Source of the DNA: JACJWR01 sp964547485
GTDB taxonomy: Bacteria; Actinomycetota; Actinomycetes; S36-B12; UBA10799
Direction: 5' to 3'
Length of the DNA stretch: 64,000 bases
Assembly: GCA_964547485.1 (NCBI GenBank)
Contig: CAZJNU010000006.1
Coordinates: forward strand, 9,490-73,489
Within the stretch, counting starts at the first letter, position 1, and the number at the start of each line of letters is the position of its first letter. The position numbers and the translations under genes were made by a program. The notes beneath the pieces are model-generated. The model did not search any database, had not been told where the DNA came from, and saw nothing but the letters and a program-made list of their open reading frames with translations. Shown here piece by piece: positions 8,798 through 16,179 of this stretch.

Positions 8798-9039
8798 ATG
8801 AGCTCTCGCTCGCGACCTCTTCCCGCAGCCAGTGCCTCCAGCGACTCAGTCAGTCTCTTCGCGTTCGCGGGTACCCGTAGCAGGTGGGACGTCTCCTGCA
8901 GCGCCCGATACTCGGAAGCGGAGATCAACACTGCGTCGCCGCGCTTGGACAGAATCTCCACGGCTTCGCAGTTCTCATTGACCTGCTCGATCAATCCGAA
9001 CAGAGTGCGCCTCGCCTCGGTGGCAGTGATGGCCGTCAT
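8782..9039 (-). CDS. yefM: YefM/Phd-family antitoxin
   Basis: An 85-aa antitoxin with the Phd/YefM N-terminal fold (TAITATEARRTLFGLIEQVNE) that binds DNA and a C-terminal tail that wraps the toxin. I place the start at ATG 9039, not at 9060, because a TACGTT -10 element lies exactly 6 nt upstream of it and a perfect 9-bp inverted repeat immediately upstream would otherwise be coding. It overlaps the YoeB toxin gene. Autorepression through the palindrome, with conditional cooperativity by toxin, is the known rule for this family. Confidence 0.92.
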   Translation of the reverse strand: MTAITATEARRTLFGLIEQVNENCEAVEILSKRGDAVLISASEYRALQETSHLLRVPANAKRLTESLEALAAGRGRERELIWPVD

Positions 9040-9043
9040 GTCT

Positions 9044-9069
9044 GAAACGTACCACATCATGTACGTTTC
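9044..9069 (-). promoter_or_regulatory. YefM operator palindrome overlapping the -10 element
   Basis: GAAACGTAC (9044-9052) and GTACGTTTC (9061-9069) form a perfect inverted repeat with an 8-nt spacer. The -10 hexamer TACGTT (minus strand 9051-9046, 6 nt before ATG 9039) is inside its proximal arm, so a bound antitoxin would block RNA polymerase directly. Confidence 0.8.
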
Positions 9070-9107
9070 GAGTTCGCGGGATTGGCGCCTGACGCGGTCT
9101 CACGGGG

Positions 9108-9523
9108 CTACCCCCCCTGGGCATTGCGGATGGCTTGAATCGCAGCAGCGCAAGAGCCGCGGGAGCGGAGACCCCATCGACATCGCGGAGGGGGGTCATC
9201 GACGCCGTCGGCCGCACACCCACCGAGTCTGGCGGACAGCAACGCGCGTCTGAGGTCCTCATCGCCCGGGGTGCTGGAGGGTCCGCTGGCGGTCCGGTAG
9301 AGGCGGCACGCCAAGCCCACCGGGGTGTCCGGCCTGGCGAAAGGGCCCACTCGTTCACGTGAAGCGAGGGCGATCCGTGGAACTCGAGATCCAGCGCCGA
9401 CTCGGGAGTTTCCACTAGGACCGAGGTCCAGGTGAAGTTCAGCTCGGTGGCGAGGCGATCGAGCTGGTCCGCCATTGCCTGCCAGTTCGGGCAGCCACGA
9501 AAGTAGAGGAGTTCGACCTTCAT
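9108..9523 (-). pseudogene. frameshifted thioredoxin-like protein
   Basis: From ATG 9523 the product begins MKVELLYFRGCPNWQAM and continues as a small thioredoxin-fold protein common in actinobacteria, up to DLEFHGSPSLHVNE. The expected continuation, GPFARPDTPVGLACRLYRT, is found in another minus frame directly after it. A single missing base near 9350 therefore splits the gene. The frame-1 product would run on with unrelated residues into the yefM region. A promoter with TATCAT 7 nt before the start (9531-9536) looks intact. It is either a recent pseudogene or a sequencing error in a G/C run. Confidence 0.75.
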
Positions 9524-9586
9524 GGTCGCGATGATAGGACGTCCGGCGACCCAGGCCGCAACCCATTCATCCCGCTTGGGCACGGT

Positions 9587-9592
9587 TATACT
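9587..9592 (+). promoter_or_regulatory. -10 hexamer TATACT of vapB, leaderless geometry
   Basis: TATACT, then 6 nt, then ATG 9599; the best -10 match in the window. Confidence 0.65.
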
Positions 9593-9598
9593 GGTGGT

Positions 9599-9829
9599 AT
9601 GACTTCTCGTGTTGGAGCCAAGGGTCAGGTGGTTATCCCGAAAGAACTGCGGGATCGGCTCGGCATCCAGCCGGGAGATCGGATGGACTTCTGGCTTGAC
9701 GGCGATCATGTCGCAGGCCAGAAGTCGGGAGCGGCAACTCCGCTGCGTGGGCGATTCAGGGGGCGGTCACTCACCACTGATCTGGCAGCGGAGCGTGCCC
9801 GTGAGCGCATCGCTGAGGACGAGCGTTGA
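9599..9829 (+). CDS. vapB: AbrB/SpoVT-fold antitoxin (VapB)
   Basis: A 76-aa protein with a swapped-hairpin AbrB domain at the N-terminus (TSRVGAKGQVVIPKELRDRLG) that binds operator DNA, and a charged C-terminal tail (DLAAERARERIAEDER) expected to neutralise the toxin. The TGA stop at 9827-9829 overlaps the potential TTG start of the PIN toxin. The gene has its own leaderless promoter and is read away from the divergent thioredoxin-like pseudogene. Function as the antitoxin of the following VapC is secure by order and family. Confidence 0.9.
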   Translation: MTSRVGAKGQVVIPKELRDRLGIQPGDRMDFWLDGDHVAGQKSGAATPLRGRFRGRSLTTDLAAERARERIAEDER

Positions 9830-9837
9830 GTCACCGG

Positions 9838-10230
9838 ATGGCACTTGATTCCTGGGCGATCCTCAACCTGCTGGACGACGGCCCGAATGCCGATTTGGTC
9901 GACGCGGCAGTTGAATCCGGCGACGCCGTCATGTCGTGGATCAACCTGGGAGAGGTCGCCTACATCGTGACCCGCAGTCAAGGCGAAGGCGCGGCCCACG
10001 CTGTGGTGGCTGACGTCCGCTCTGGCGTTGACGTCCAACTGCCGGACGCACCACTCGTGCTCGCCGCTGCCAGGATCAAAGCTGGAATCCCGATGGCGTA
10101 CGCCGACGCGTTCGCGGCCGCGACCGCCGTGCGATACGACGCCGCGCTCATGACGGGTGACCCCGAACTGCTGGTCAGACCCAACAAGCGCACAAAGATC
10201 AAACCCTGGCGTTGGGTTGACCTGCGCTGA
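9838..10230 (+). CDS. vapC: PIN-domain ribonuclease toxin (VapC)
   Basis: A 130-aa PIN-domain toxin that would cleave specific RNAs. Conserved acidic residues are visible in the usual order: ALDSWAIL near the start, an INLGEV Glu in the middle, AYADAFAAATA and LMTGDPEL towards the end. I use ATG 9838, which puts the first Asp at the typical fourth position. A TTG at 9826 with AGGA 6 nt upstream and a 4-nt overlap with vapB is an alternative start that adds four residues. It forms a two-gene unit with vapB. Confidence 0.88.
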   Translation: MALDSWAILNLLDDGPNADLVDAAVESGDAVMSWINLGEVAYIVTRSQGEGAAHAVVADVRSGVDVQLPDAPLVLAAARIKAGIPMAYADAFAAATAVRYDAALMTGDPELLVRPNKRTKIKPWRWVDLR

Positions 10231-10267
10231 AACAGGGGGCGGCGCGGGTGACCCAGGTATGAAAAGC

Positions 10268-10316
10268 GCGAAGCCCGCAATGCCAACCGTCCGGAAGGCT
10301 CGCGGGCTCGCTTCGC
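10268..10316. terminator. possible bidirectional hairpin between vapC and relE-like gene
   Basis: GCGAAGCCCGC pairs with GCGGGCT plus TCGC across a 23-nt loop, with a 4-nt bulge on the 3' side. It lies in the 195-bp gap between two convergent toxin genes; nothing else is seen in that gap. Confidence 0.4.
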
Positions 10317-10425
10317 AGGGCTCATGCCCCTGGCGCTAAGAAATATAGAGGTCCGCGCCGATATTTACCAACTCATTGTGCTGGCGGGATGTCCCGCATC
10401 CGCCGCCTGGCTGCGGCAGGGCCTC

Positions 10426-10749
10426 CTATGGGTTTCGGAAGACGGAGTGGTCGCCGATGCGGCGCCACCGGCAGTGCCACTCGCCATCGATGTTGACAAG
10501 TTGGAAAGTGGCGCGGCCATCGGGTGACGCAGAACTCCAGGTCATCTCACGGATGCCGGGCGTGCGTGCCATCGCGGAGACTCTGAGGCTCGCTGGCCAT
10601 GAGTAAGGTCGGCCATCGTGCGCCTTGGCGGCCCACTCGTCACATGCCGGGGAGAACTTGTCCCGGACCACGGCACGGAACTGATCCTGATGTTCCGGTT
10701 TGAGTCGGCGGTAATCACTGTCGAAAGCGGGCGTGGTGTCGAATTTCAC
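10426..10749 (-). CDS. RelE-like toxin
   Basis: A 107-aa protein. I start it at GTG 10749, where GTGA overlaps the stop of the upstream antitoxin; longer readings run through that antitoxin in the wrong frame. It reads as a RelE/ParE-fold protein: FDSDYRRLKPEHQDQF as the N-terminal helix pair, GIREMTWSSASPDGRATFQL and WRRIGDHSVF as the terminal strands with Arg and His residues typical of ribosome-dependent RNases. Identity as a RelE-family toxin is by fold pattern and neighbour; no specific subfamily is claimed. Confidence 0.75.
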   Translation of the reverse strand: MKFDTTPAFDSDYRRLKPEHQDQFRAVVRDKFSPACDEWAAKAHDGRPYSWPASLRVSAMARTPGIREMTWSSASPDGRATFQLVNIDGEWHCRWRRIGDHSVFRNP

Positions 10750-11063
10750 CTGTCGGTGGAGATCTGGTCGAGATGAAGTAGAAAGTCCTCGGCGGAGTCG
10801 TGGACTTTCACTTGACCAGCGGCGACGTGTCGATCGACTTGCTGCTCGCGGGCTTGCCAGGCAGGCTGCCAGAACCACGTTTGGGGTGTGGGTATGGCCG
10901 TGTGCGGGCGTATCTCAATGACGCCGTCATCCCTTTCGGTGATCTCCACCTGCGCACCGGGCTCGTCCAGTCCGCATTTCTTACGCAGGGCGCTGGGCAG
11001 CGCCAACAACCCGCGTGATTGTAATGCGACGAACTCGTGGGACAGTTCAACGGCCTCGCTCAT
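10746..11063 (-). CDS. AbrB/SpoVT-fold antitoxin paired with RelE-like toxin
   Basis: A 105-aa protein with an AbrB-type DNA-binding hairpin domain (residues about 8-50: LQSRGLLALPSALRKKCGL ... EITERDDGVIEI) and a C-terminal segment that includes an amphipathic helix (DSAEDFLLHLDQI) likely to bind the toxin. It overlaps the RelE-like gene by 4 nt. An AbrB-type antitoxin with a RelE-type toxin is a mixed pairing, less common than AbrB-PIN or Phd-RelE. A CATACT hexamer lies 6 nt upstream of the ATG, a near match to the leaderless -10. Confidence 0.75.
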   Translation of the reverse strand: MSEAVELSHEFVALQSRGLLALPSALRKKCGLDEPGAQVEITERDDGVIEIRPHTAIPTPQTWFWQPAWQAREQQVDRHVAAGQVKVHDSAEDFLLHLDQISTDR

Positions 11064-11123
11064 GACAGCAGTATGGGCCGTAATCCAGCGTCCCTGCAGT
11101 GCAGCCCCGCCGGCCCCATCGCG

Positions 11124-11975
11124 TCAGGTCTTGGCGAGGGTGCCGAGGTAGAGCTCGATCACCTTTGGGTCGTTGGCGAGCGCCGCGCCGGTGCCGGTGT
11201 AGGCGTTGCGACCCTGATCTAGGACGTAGCCTCGGTCGACGATCTGCAGACAGCGGGCCGCGTTCTGCTCGACCATGATCACGGTCACGCCAGCCTTGTT
11301 GATCTCCCTGACCCGCACGAAAGCGTCGTCGGTCAACACGGGGGAGAGGCCGGCGCTGGGTTCGTCGAGCAGCAGCACGGCCGGATCCATCATCAGCGCG
11401 CGTCCCATCGCGACCATCTGACGTTCCCCACCAGAGAGGCTGCCGGCACGCTGCTTGCGACGGTCGGACAATGCCGGGAACAGTCCCGACACGAACTCGA
11501 ACCGCTCAGTAAACACCTTGGGTCGCTGGTAGCAGCCCATCTGCAGGTTTTCCTCGATCGTCAACGACGGGAAGACGTTGTTGGTCTGCGGGACGAAGCC
11601 GATACCGCGCTGCACCAACTGGTCGGCCCGCATGTTGGTGATGTCGTCACCGCCTAGGGTGACCTTGCCGGCACTCACTTTGACGAGCCCGAACAGCGCC
11701 TTCAGCAGGGTGGACTTCCCGGCGCCGTTGGGTCCGATGATCCCGACCAACTCGCCCTGCTGGGCGTACAGGTCGGCCCCGTTGACGATGTTCACACCGG
11801 GGATGTAGCCGGCGACGACCTCGTCCATCCGGACCACCGCGCCGGAGGCGGCGTTCAGGTGGGCGCCGCGGTCCTGGTGCGCGGTGGAAGCGTGATGGTG
11901 ACCGCCGCGTTGCGCTGCGTCCAGATCGATTTCGCGCTCGAACTCCCCGGCGTCGTCGGGGGAGACCTCCACCAT
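11124..11975 (-). CDS. livF: branched-chain amino acid ABC transporter ATP-binding protein LivF
   Basis: A 283-aa ABC ATPase with Walker A GPNGAGKS, signature LSGGERQ, Walker B LLLDEPSAG and the switch His replaced in the usual LivF way by VEQNA. It carries an unusual His-rich N-terminal stretch of about 45 residues before the core (VVRMDEVVAGY). It powers uptake with LivG and the LivH/LivM channel. It is the last gene of the minus-strand operon livH-livM-livG-livF, with 2 nt between livG stop and its ATG. The operon's binding protein LivK is encoded beyond the toxin-antitoxin island. Confidence 0.94.
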   Translation of the reverse strand: MVEVSPDDAGEFEREIDLDAAQRGGHHHASTAHQDRGAHLNAASGAVVRMDEVVAGYIPGVNIVNGADLYAQQGELVGIIGPNGAGKSTLLKALFGLVKVSAGKVTLGGDDITNMRADQLVQRGIGFVPQTNNVFPSLTIEENLQMGCYQRPKVFTERFEFVSGLFPALSDRRKQRAGSLSGGERQMVAMGRALMMDPAVLLLDEPSAGLSPVLTDDAFVRVREINKAGVTVIMVEQNAARCLQIVDRGYVLDQGRNAYTGTGAALANDPKVIELYLGTLAKT

Positions 11976-11977
11976 GG

Positions 11978-12964
11978 CTACTCCATCTCCGTGTAGCTCA
12001 GCGCTTCACCAGTCGCAGTCAGCGCCTTGTCGTGGTGGGCGCCGAGGTAGGCCTCGATGACCGCCGGATTGGCCATCACCGCCTCGGGTGGCCCCTCGGC
12101 GATCACCCGACCCTGACCCATCACGATCACCCAGTCACTGATGTCACGGACTACGTCCATGTCGTGCTCGACGAAGACCACCGACATACCCTGCTCGCGC
12201 AGATCCTTGATGTGACCCAGCAGCGACTGGGTGAGGGCCGGATTGACCCCGGCCATCGGCTCGTCGAGCATCACCAGATCGGGGTCGCTCATCAGCGCCC
12301 GGGCCATCTCCAGCAGTTTCCGCTGGCCGCCAGAGAGGGACCCGGCGAAGTCTGTCCGCTTGGCGTCGAGCTGGAACCGGGTGAGCAGACCGTCGGCCTT
12401 GGCCTCGATCGACGACTCCTGGGAACGCCAGAACGCCGGGATGAGGGCGGCCAGAAATCGCTCACCGGTCTGGCCGGTGGCGCCAAGGCACATGTTGTCG
12501 ATCACCTTCAGGCGGCTAAGGGCCTTGGTCAACTGGAAGGTGCGCACCATTCCCAACCGCGCCACCTTGTAGGCGGGCTTCCCGGCGAGTTCGATGTTGT
12601 TGAAACGCCACTGGCCCTCCTGCGGCTGGTCGAAGCCGGTCAGCAGGTTGAAGAAGGTGGTCTTACCGGCGCCGTTGGGTCCGACCAGGGCGGTGATGGC
12701 GCCGCGCTGGATCTCGACGTGCTCGACGTCGACCGCGACCAACCCGCCGAATCGGCGGACGACGCCGTCGGCGATCAGGATGGCGTCGGGCTTGGCGACG
12801 CCCGGCTCGTGCGCGACCCCCGCGAGGGCCACCATCGCGCGTCGTTTGCCGGCCGGCAACTCACCGGGTGCGACCGGGCTGCCGGGCAGGGGCGTGCCGA
12901 CCGCAGGAGCAGCAGCGTCAGCCGCAGACGCGCGCGGCGACACCGGCACGGGGCTATCGGGCAT
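11978..12964 (-). CDS. livG: branched-chain amino acid ABC transporter ATP-binding protein LivG
   Basis: A 328-aa ABC ATPase. The core starts near residue 62 (ILIADGVVRRFGGLVAV) and has Walker A GPNGAGKT, signature LSGGQRK, Walker B LVMLDEPMAG and the LivG-type C-terminal tail (AEGPPEAVMANPAVIEAYLG). The first 60 residues are Ala/Pro-rich and absent from most homologues, so the true start may be internal, for example at the Met of AMVALAG. Its start overlaps the end of livM by 11 nt. Partner of LivF in the dimeric motor. Confidence 0.94.
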   Translation of the reverse strand: MPDSPVPVSPRASAADAAAPAVGTPLPGSPVAPGELPAGKRRAMVALAGVAHEPGVAKPDAILIADGVVRRFGGLVAVDVEHVEIQRGAITALVGPNGAGKTTFFNLLTGFDQPQEGQWRFNNIELAGKPAYKVARLGMVRTFQLTKALSRLKVIDNMCLGATGQTGERFLAALIPAFWRSQESSIEAKADGLLTRFQLDAKRTDFAGSLSGGQRKLLEMARALMSDPDLVMLDEPMAGVNPALTQSLLGHIKDLREQGMSVVFVEHDMDVVRDISDWVIVMGQGRVIAEGPPEAVMANPAVIEAYLGAHHDKALTATGEALSYTEME

Positions 12965-13937
12965 CGAGCGCCAACTCCTTCTTGTCGCCGAGGATCCCTT
13001 GCGGCCGATAGATCATCAGCAGCATCAGCGAGGCCCCGAGGATCCAGTAGCGCACCTGACCGACCTGGTCGCTGCGGATGAAGCTGATGGTGCCATCCTG
13101 CACAGCCCCGGCCAACGCGCCGTCGATGAACACCAGCAGGAACCAGAACACGATTGCGCCGAGCACCGGCCCGAGCACCCGGCCGGCACCACCCAGGATC
13201 AGCACCGCGTAGGCAAAGAAGGTCAGGTCGGTGGCGAAGAAGTCCGGTTGCACCGACTGGAACGCGACCGCGGCGACGAAGCCACCGAAGCAGCCGAGCA
13301 CGCCGCCCAAGATCAGCGATTGCATCTTGTAGAAGTAGACGTTCTTGCCGAGGCTGCGGACCGCGTCCTCGTCTTCCCGGATTGCCTTGATCACGCGACC
13401 CCACGGGGCACGCATCAGCAGGAACACGAGAACGCAGCAGGCAGCCACCAGCAGCCAGCCGATGGTGACGACCCACAGATCGTTCGCGCTGAGGTCGATC
13501 GGACCCATTTTCAGCGGCTGCGAATACGGCGACAATTCGTAGAACTCGTCGGCGAACTTGTTGAGGCCGTCGGACCCACCGAAGATCTCCCGGAAGGTCA
13601 CCGAGCGCACCAACAACCGGATGATCTCGGCTGCGGCGATGGTGACGATCGCCAGGTAGTCGGCCCGCAGTCGGAGCGTCGGCAGACCGAGCAGCAGCGC
13701 CAACAGCACGGCGGCGACGATGCCGACGATGATGCCGATCCAGAGCGGCAACCCGAGGAAGACGATGGTGACGCCGAGGCCATAGGCGGCAACCGCGAGG
13801 AAGCCTGCCTGCCCGAAGTTGAGCAGGCCTGTATACCCGAAGTGCACGTTCAGGCCGATCGCAGCCAGCGCGAAGATCACCGCCTGCACACCCAAGCCCT
13901 GGGTGATGGCCTGGCTGAAGATGTTTCCCCAGTCCAT
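12954..13937 (-). CDS. livM: branched-chain amino acid ABC transporter permease LivM
   Basis: A 327-aa membrane protein of the LivM type, with about ten hydrophobic segments and the family pattern FGYTGLLNFGQAGFLAVAAYG near the N-terminus. GRVIKAIREDEDAVRSLGKNV is the cytoplasmic coupling loop with the EAA-like helix that contacts the ATPases. It forms the heterodimeric channel with LivH. It lies 13 nt after the livH stop and overlaps livG. Confidence 0.93.
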   Translation of the reverse strand: MDWGNIFSQAITQGLGVQAVIFALAAIGLNVHFGYTGLLNFGQAGFLAVAAYGLGVTIVFLGLPLWIGIIVGIVAAVLLALLLGLPTLRLRADYLAIVTIAAAEIIRLLVRSVTFREIFGGSDGLNKFADEFYELSPYSQPLKMGPIDLSANDLWVVTIGWLLVAACCVLVFLLMRAPWGRVIKAIREDEDAVRSLGKNVYFYKMQSLILGGVLGCFGGFVAAVAFQSVQPDFFATDLTFFAYAVLILGGAGRVLGPVLGAIVFWFLLVFIDGALAGAVQDGTISFIRSDQVGQVRYWILGASLMLLMIYRPQGILGDKKELALDAR

Positions 13938-13950
13938 GTCCGCGCCCCCT

Positions 13951-15264
13951 CTACCCGACCCGCTCGCGTCGACCGAGGATGCCCTGCGGTCTGACGAGGA
14001 GGATGAGAATGAGAATGACCAGTGCGCCCACGTTCTTCAACTCGGGCGGAACGAACAGGGTGGATAGCTGAATCATCAGTCCCACGATCAGCGAGCCCAC
14101 CAATGCCCCGAAGGCTGTGCCGAGTCCTCCCAGGGTGACGCCGGCGAACACGAGGAGCAGCATCGAGAAGCCCTCCAGCCAGTTCACGCCGTTGCTCAGG
14201 CTGTAGAGGATGCCGGCCAGCGCGGCGAGCCCGGCGCCGAGGATCCACACCTGGTTGATGACCCGCTCGACGTCGATCCCGGAGGCGCTCGCCAGCGCCG
14301 GATTGTCGGAGATCGCGCGACTCGCCTTGCCGCTCTTGGTGCGCAGCAACCAATAGGCGGTCGCAAGCAGGAACAGCAGTGCCACCACGGCACCGACCGC
14401 AGCCTTCGGGGTGATCACGATCGGGCCCAGCTCGATTCCCGGCTGGCCACTGAAGGACGCGTATTGTCGAGTCGAGCCGCCGAAGAAGAACAGGTAGACG
14501 TACCGCACCAGGATGCCGAAACCGATCGAGACCACCAGCATCGCAATCAGGCCGGTGCCCCGGCGGCGCAGGTTGCGCCACAGCAGTCGGTCCTGCAGGG
14601 CACCGGCGATTCCACAGACCACAACCGCCGCTGCAGCGGCGAACACGAACGGCCAACCCAGGATGTTGTTGAAGAAGTACGCCGCCAACGCGCCGAGGGT
14701 GATCAACTCGCCGTGGGAGAAGTTCGTGAGGCCGGTCGTGCCGTAGACCAGGGAGAGTCCGATAGCTGCCAACGCGATGATCAGGCCGAATAGCAGGCCG
14801 TCGACGGTGAGCTGCAGCGCCTGATTGGACGAGGGCTGGTCGCCTTCGTCTGGACCGGTTCCGCTGGAGGTGGGGAATAGCACCGATGAGGTTCGACCGG
14901 TGAAGACATCCACGGTCCGGCTGGATTGGCTGGTGTTGCGCAGGCTTACCCCCGGCGGCAGGGTCTGCTGATCGAGGCTCACGGTGTATTCGCCGCCGGT
15001 CGGCAATGGGACTTCCCAGACCCCCACCTTGTTGGTGCTGACGGTCTTTGTGAAGGCGCCCTCGACGGTGGTCTTACCGTTGACGGTGAGGTCCTCGGCG
15101 TTGGTCACCGTGATTTTCACACCAGCCACCGGCTGCTTGTCCGGGCCGATGATGAGGCCCTTGAGTGCGGTGGGCTCGTCGGCCGCCATCGCCGGGGCCG
15201 CACCCACCAGGACACAGAGGGCAGCCAGCAGGGCGCCCACGACCGCGGCGATGCGTGCTCGCAC
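13951..15264 (-). CDS. livH: LivH permease fused to an N-terminal extracellular regulatory-like domain
   Basis: A 437-aa protein, about 140 residues longer than ordinary LivH. It starts at GTG with GGAGG 8 nt upstream. Residues 1-27 are a Sec signal peptide (LVGAAPAMA). Residues about 30-125 form a transthyretin/carboxypeptidase-regulatory-like beta domain (LKGLIIGPDKQPVAGVKITV ... VGVWEVPLPTGGEYTV). A short acidic linker leads to the permease (about 148-437) with GLSLVYGTTGLTNFSHGE and the coupling loop SRAISDNPALASASGID. The added domain would face outside, where it could hold LivK near the channel. First gene of the liv operon. Confidence 0.9.
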   Translation of the reverse strand: MRARIAAVVGALLAALCVLVGAAPAMAADEPTALKGLIIGPDKQPVAGVKITVTNAEDLTVNGKTTVEGAFTKTVSTNKVGVWEVPLPTGGEYTVSLDQQTLPPGVSLRNTSQSSRTVDVFTGRTSSVLFPTSSGTGPDEGDQPSSNQALQLTVDGLLFGLIIALAAIGLSLVYGTTGLTNFSHGELITLGALAAYFFNNILGWPFVFAAAAAVVVCGIAGALQDRLLWRNLRRRGTGLIAMLVVSIGFGILVRYVYLFFFGGSTRQYASFSGQPGIELGPIVITPKAAVGAVVALLFLLATAYWLLRTKSGKASRAISDNPALASASGIDVERVINQVWILGAGLAALAGILYSLSNGVNWLEGFSMLLLVFAGVTLGGLGTAFGALVGSLIVGLMIQLSTLFVPPELKNVGALVILILILLVRPQGILGRRERVG

Positions 15265-15411
15265 CGGGTGCTCCTCCCGCCGACACGCGCGACAGTGTCA
15301 GTCGCGCGTTGGAGAGCATAGTGCGGGGGTCGGACAATGCGCAGGTAGCCGCACCGACACGCCCGTGACAAATACCGGACGTCCCGATCAACCCCGACCG
15401 AGGTGGCTGGT

Positions 15412-16179
15412 TCAGCCGCGGGCGCTCACCTTGCGGAAAACCGGGCGGGGGAGCGCCTTCATCGTCCCCATCACTGCACGCAGCACGGGCGGCGAGTAGA
15501 CCACCGGCTTGCCTGCCCGCCAGGCCTTCACAGTGTCCTGGGCGACTTCGTCGGCGGTGGTCGAGAACGGTGCCTCCTCGAGACCCTCGGTCATCCTGGT
15601 CCGGACGAACCCTGGCCGCACCACCAGAACTTCGACGCCGGTATCCACGAGTGAGTCGCCGAGCCCCTGGCAGAGGGAATCCAGGCCAGCCTTGGTGGAT
15701 CCGTAGACGAAGTTGCTGGCGCGAGCACGGTCGCCAGCAACCGACGACAGCACGATCAACGATCCATGGCCCTGCTTGCCCATCAGTGCAGCCAGGTGCA
15801 GGGTCGCACTACCGGCTCCCACGTAGTTCGTGAGCATCACCGGTACCGCAAGGTTTGGGTCGTCATTGATAGCCGCCTGGTCGCCGAGCACCCCAAAGGC
15901 GACGATTGCGACATCAACATCGCCACCGTCGAACACCTCGGCCAACGCCTGCTCGTGGCCACTGAAGTCCTCCGCGACGAAGGAGACCGTCTCCACCGTC
16001 GACATCGGCATCGCTGCCTGGGTCGCGGCCTTCGCTGCCTCGAGGCGGTCACCGGGACGACCCGCCAGGATCACCCGGCTGAGACGCTCGGTCGGTAGGG
16101 CGGCCAGGATGGCCAGCCCGATCTCGGACGTTCCGCCCAGGAGAAGCACAGATTGGGGTTGTTTGACTGCGTTGATCAC
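15412..16179 (-). CDS. dprE2: decaprenylphospho-beta-D-erythro-pentofuranosid-2-ulose 2-reductase
   Basis: A 255-aa short-chain dehydrogenase with the Rossmann motif LLLGGTSEIG, Ser of VLSSVAGD and the YxxxK pair (FVYGSTKAG). With DprE1 it epimerises decaprenylphosphoryl ribose to decaprenylphosphoryl arabinose, the only donor for cell-wall arabinans in mycobacteria and relatives. The start overlaps the stop of dprE1 by 4 nt, and the order UbiA-DprE1-DprE2 matches the pathway. It is the last gene of that operon. Confidence 0.92.
   Translation of the reverse strand: MINAVKQPQSVLLLGGTSEIGLAILAALPTERLSRVILAGRPGDRLEAAKAATQAAMPMSTVETVSFVAEDFSGHEQALAEVFDGGDVDVAIVAFGVLGDQAAINDDPNLAVPVMLTNYVGAGSATLHLAALMGKQGHGSLIVLSSVAGDRARASNFVYGSTKAGLDSLCQGLGDSLVDTGVEVLVVRPGFVRTRMTEGLEEAPFSTTADEVAQDTVKAWRAGKPVVYSPPVLRAVMGTMKALPRPVFRKVSARG

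Noticed and set aside
12032..13994. Long plus-strand frames over the liv genes
   Set aside because: They are antisense shadows caused by high GC at third positions; the Liv proteins on the minus strand have full motifs.
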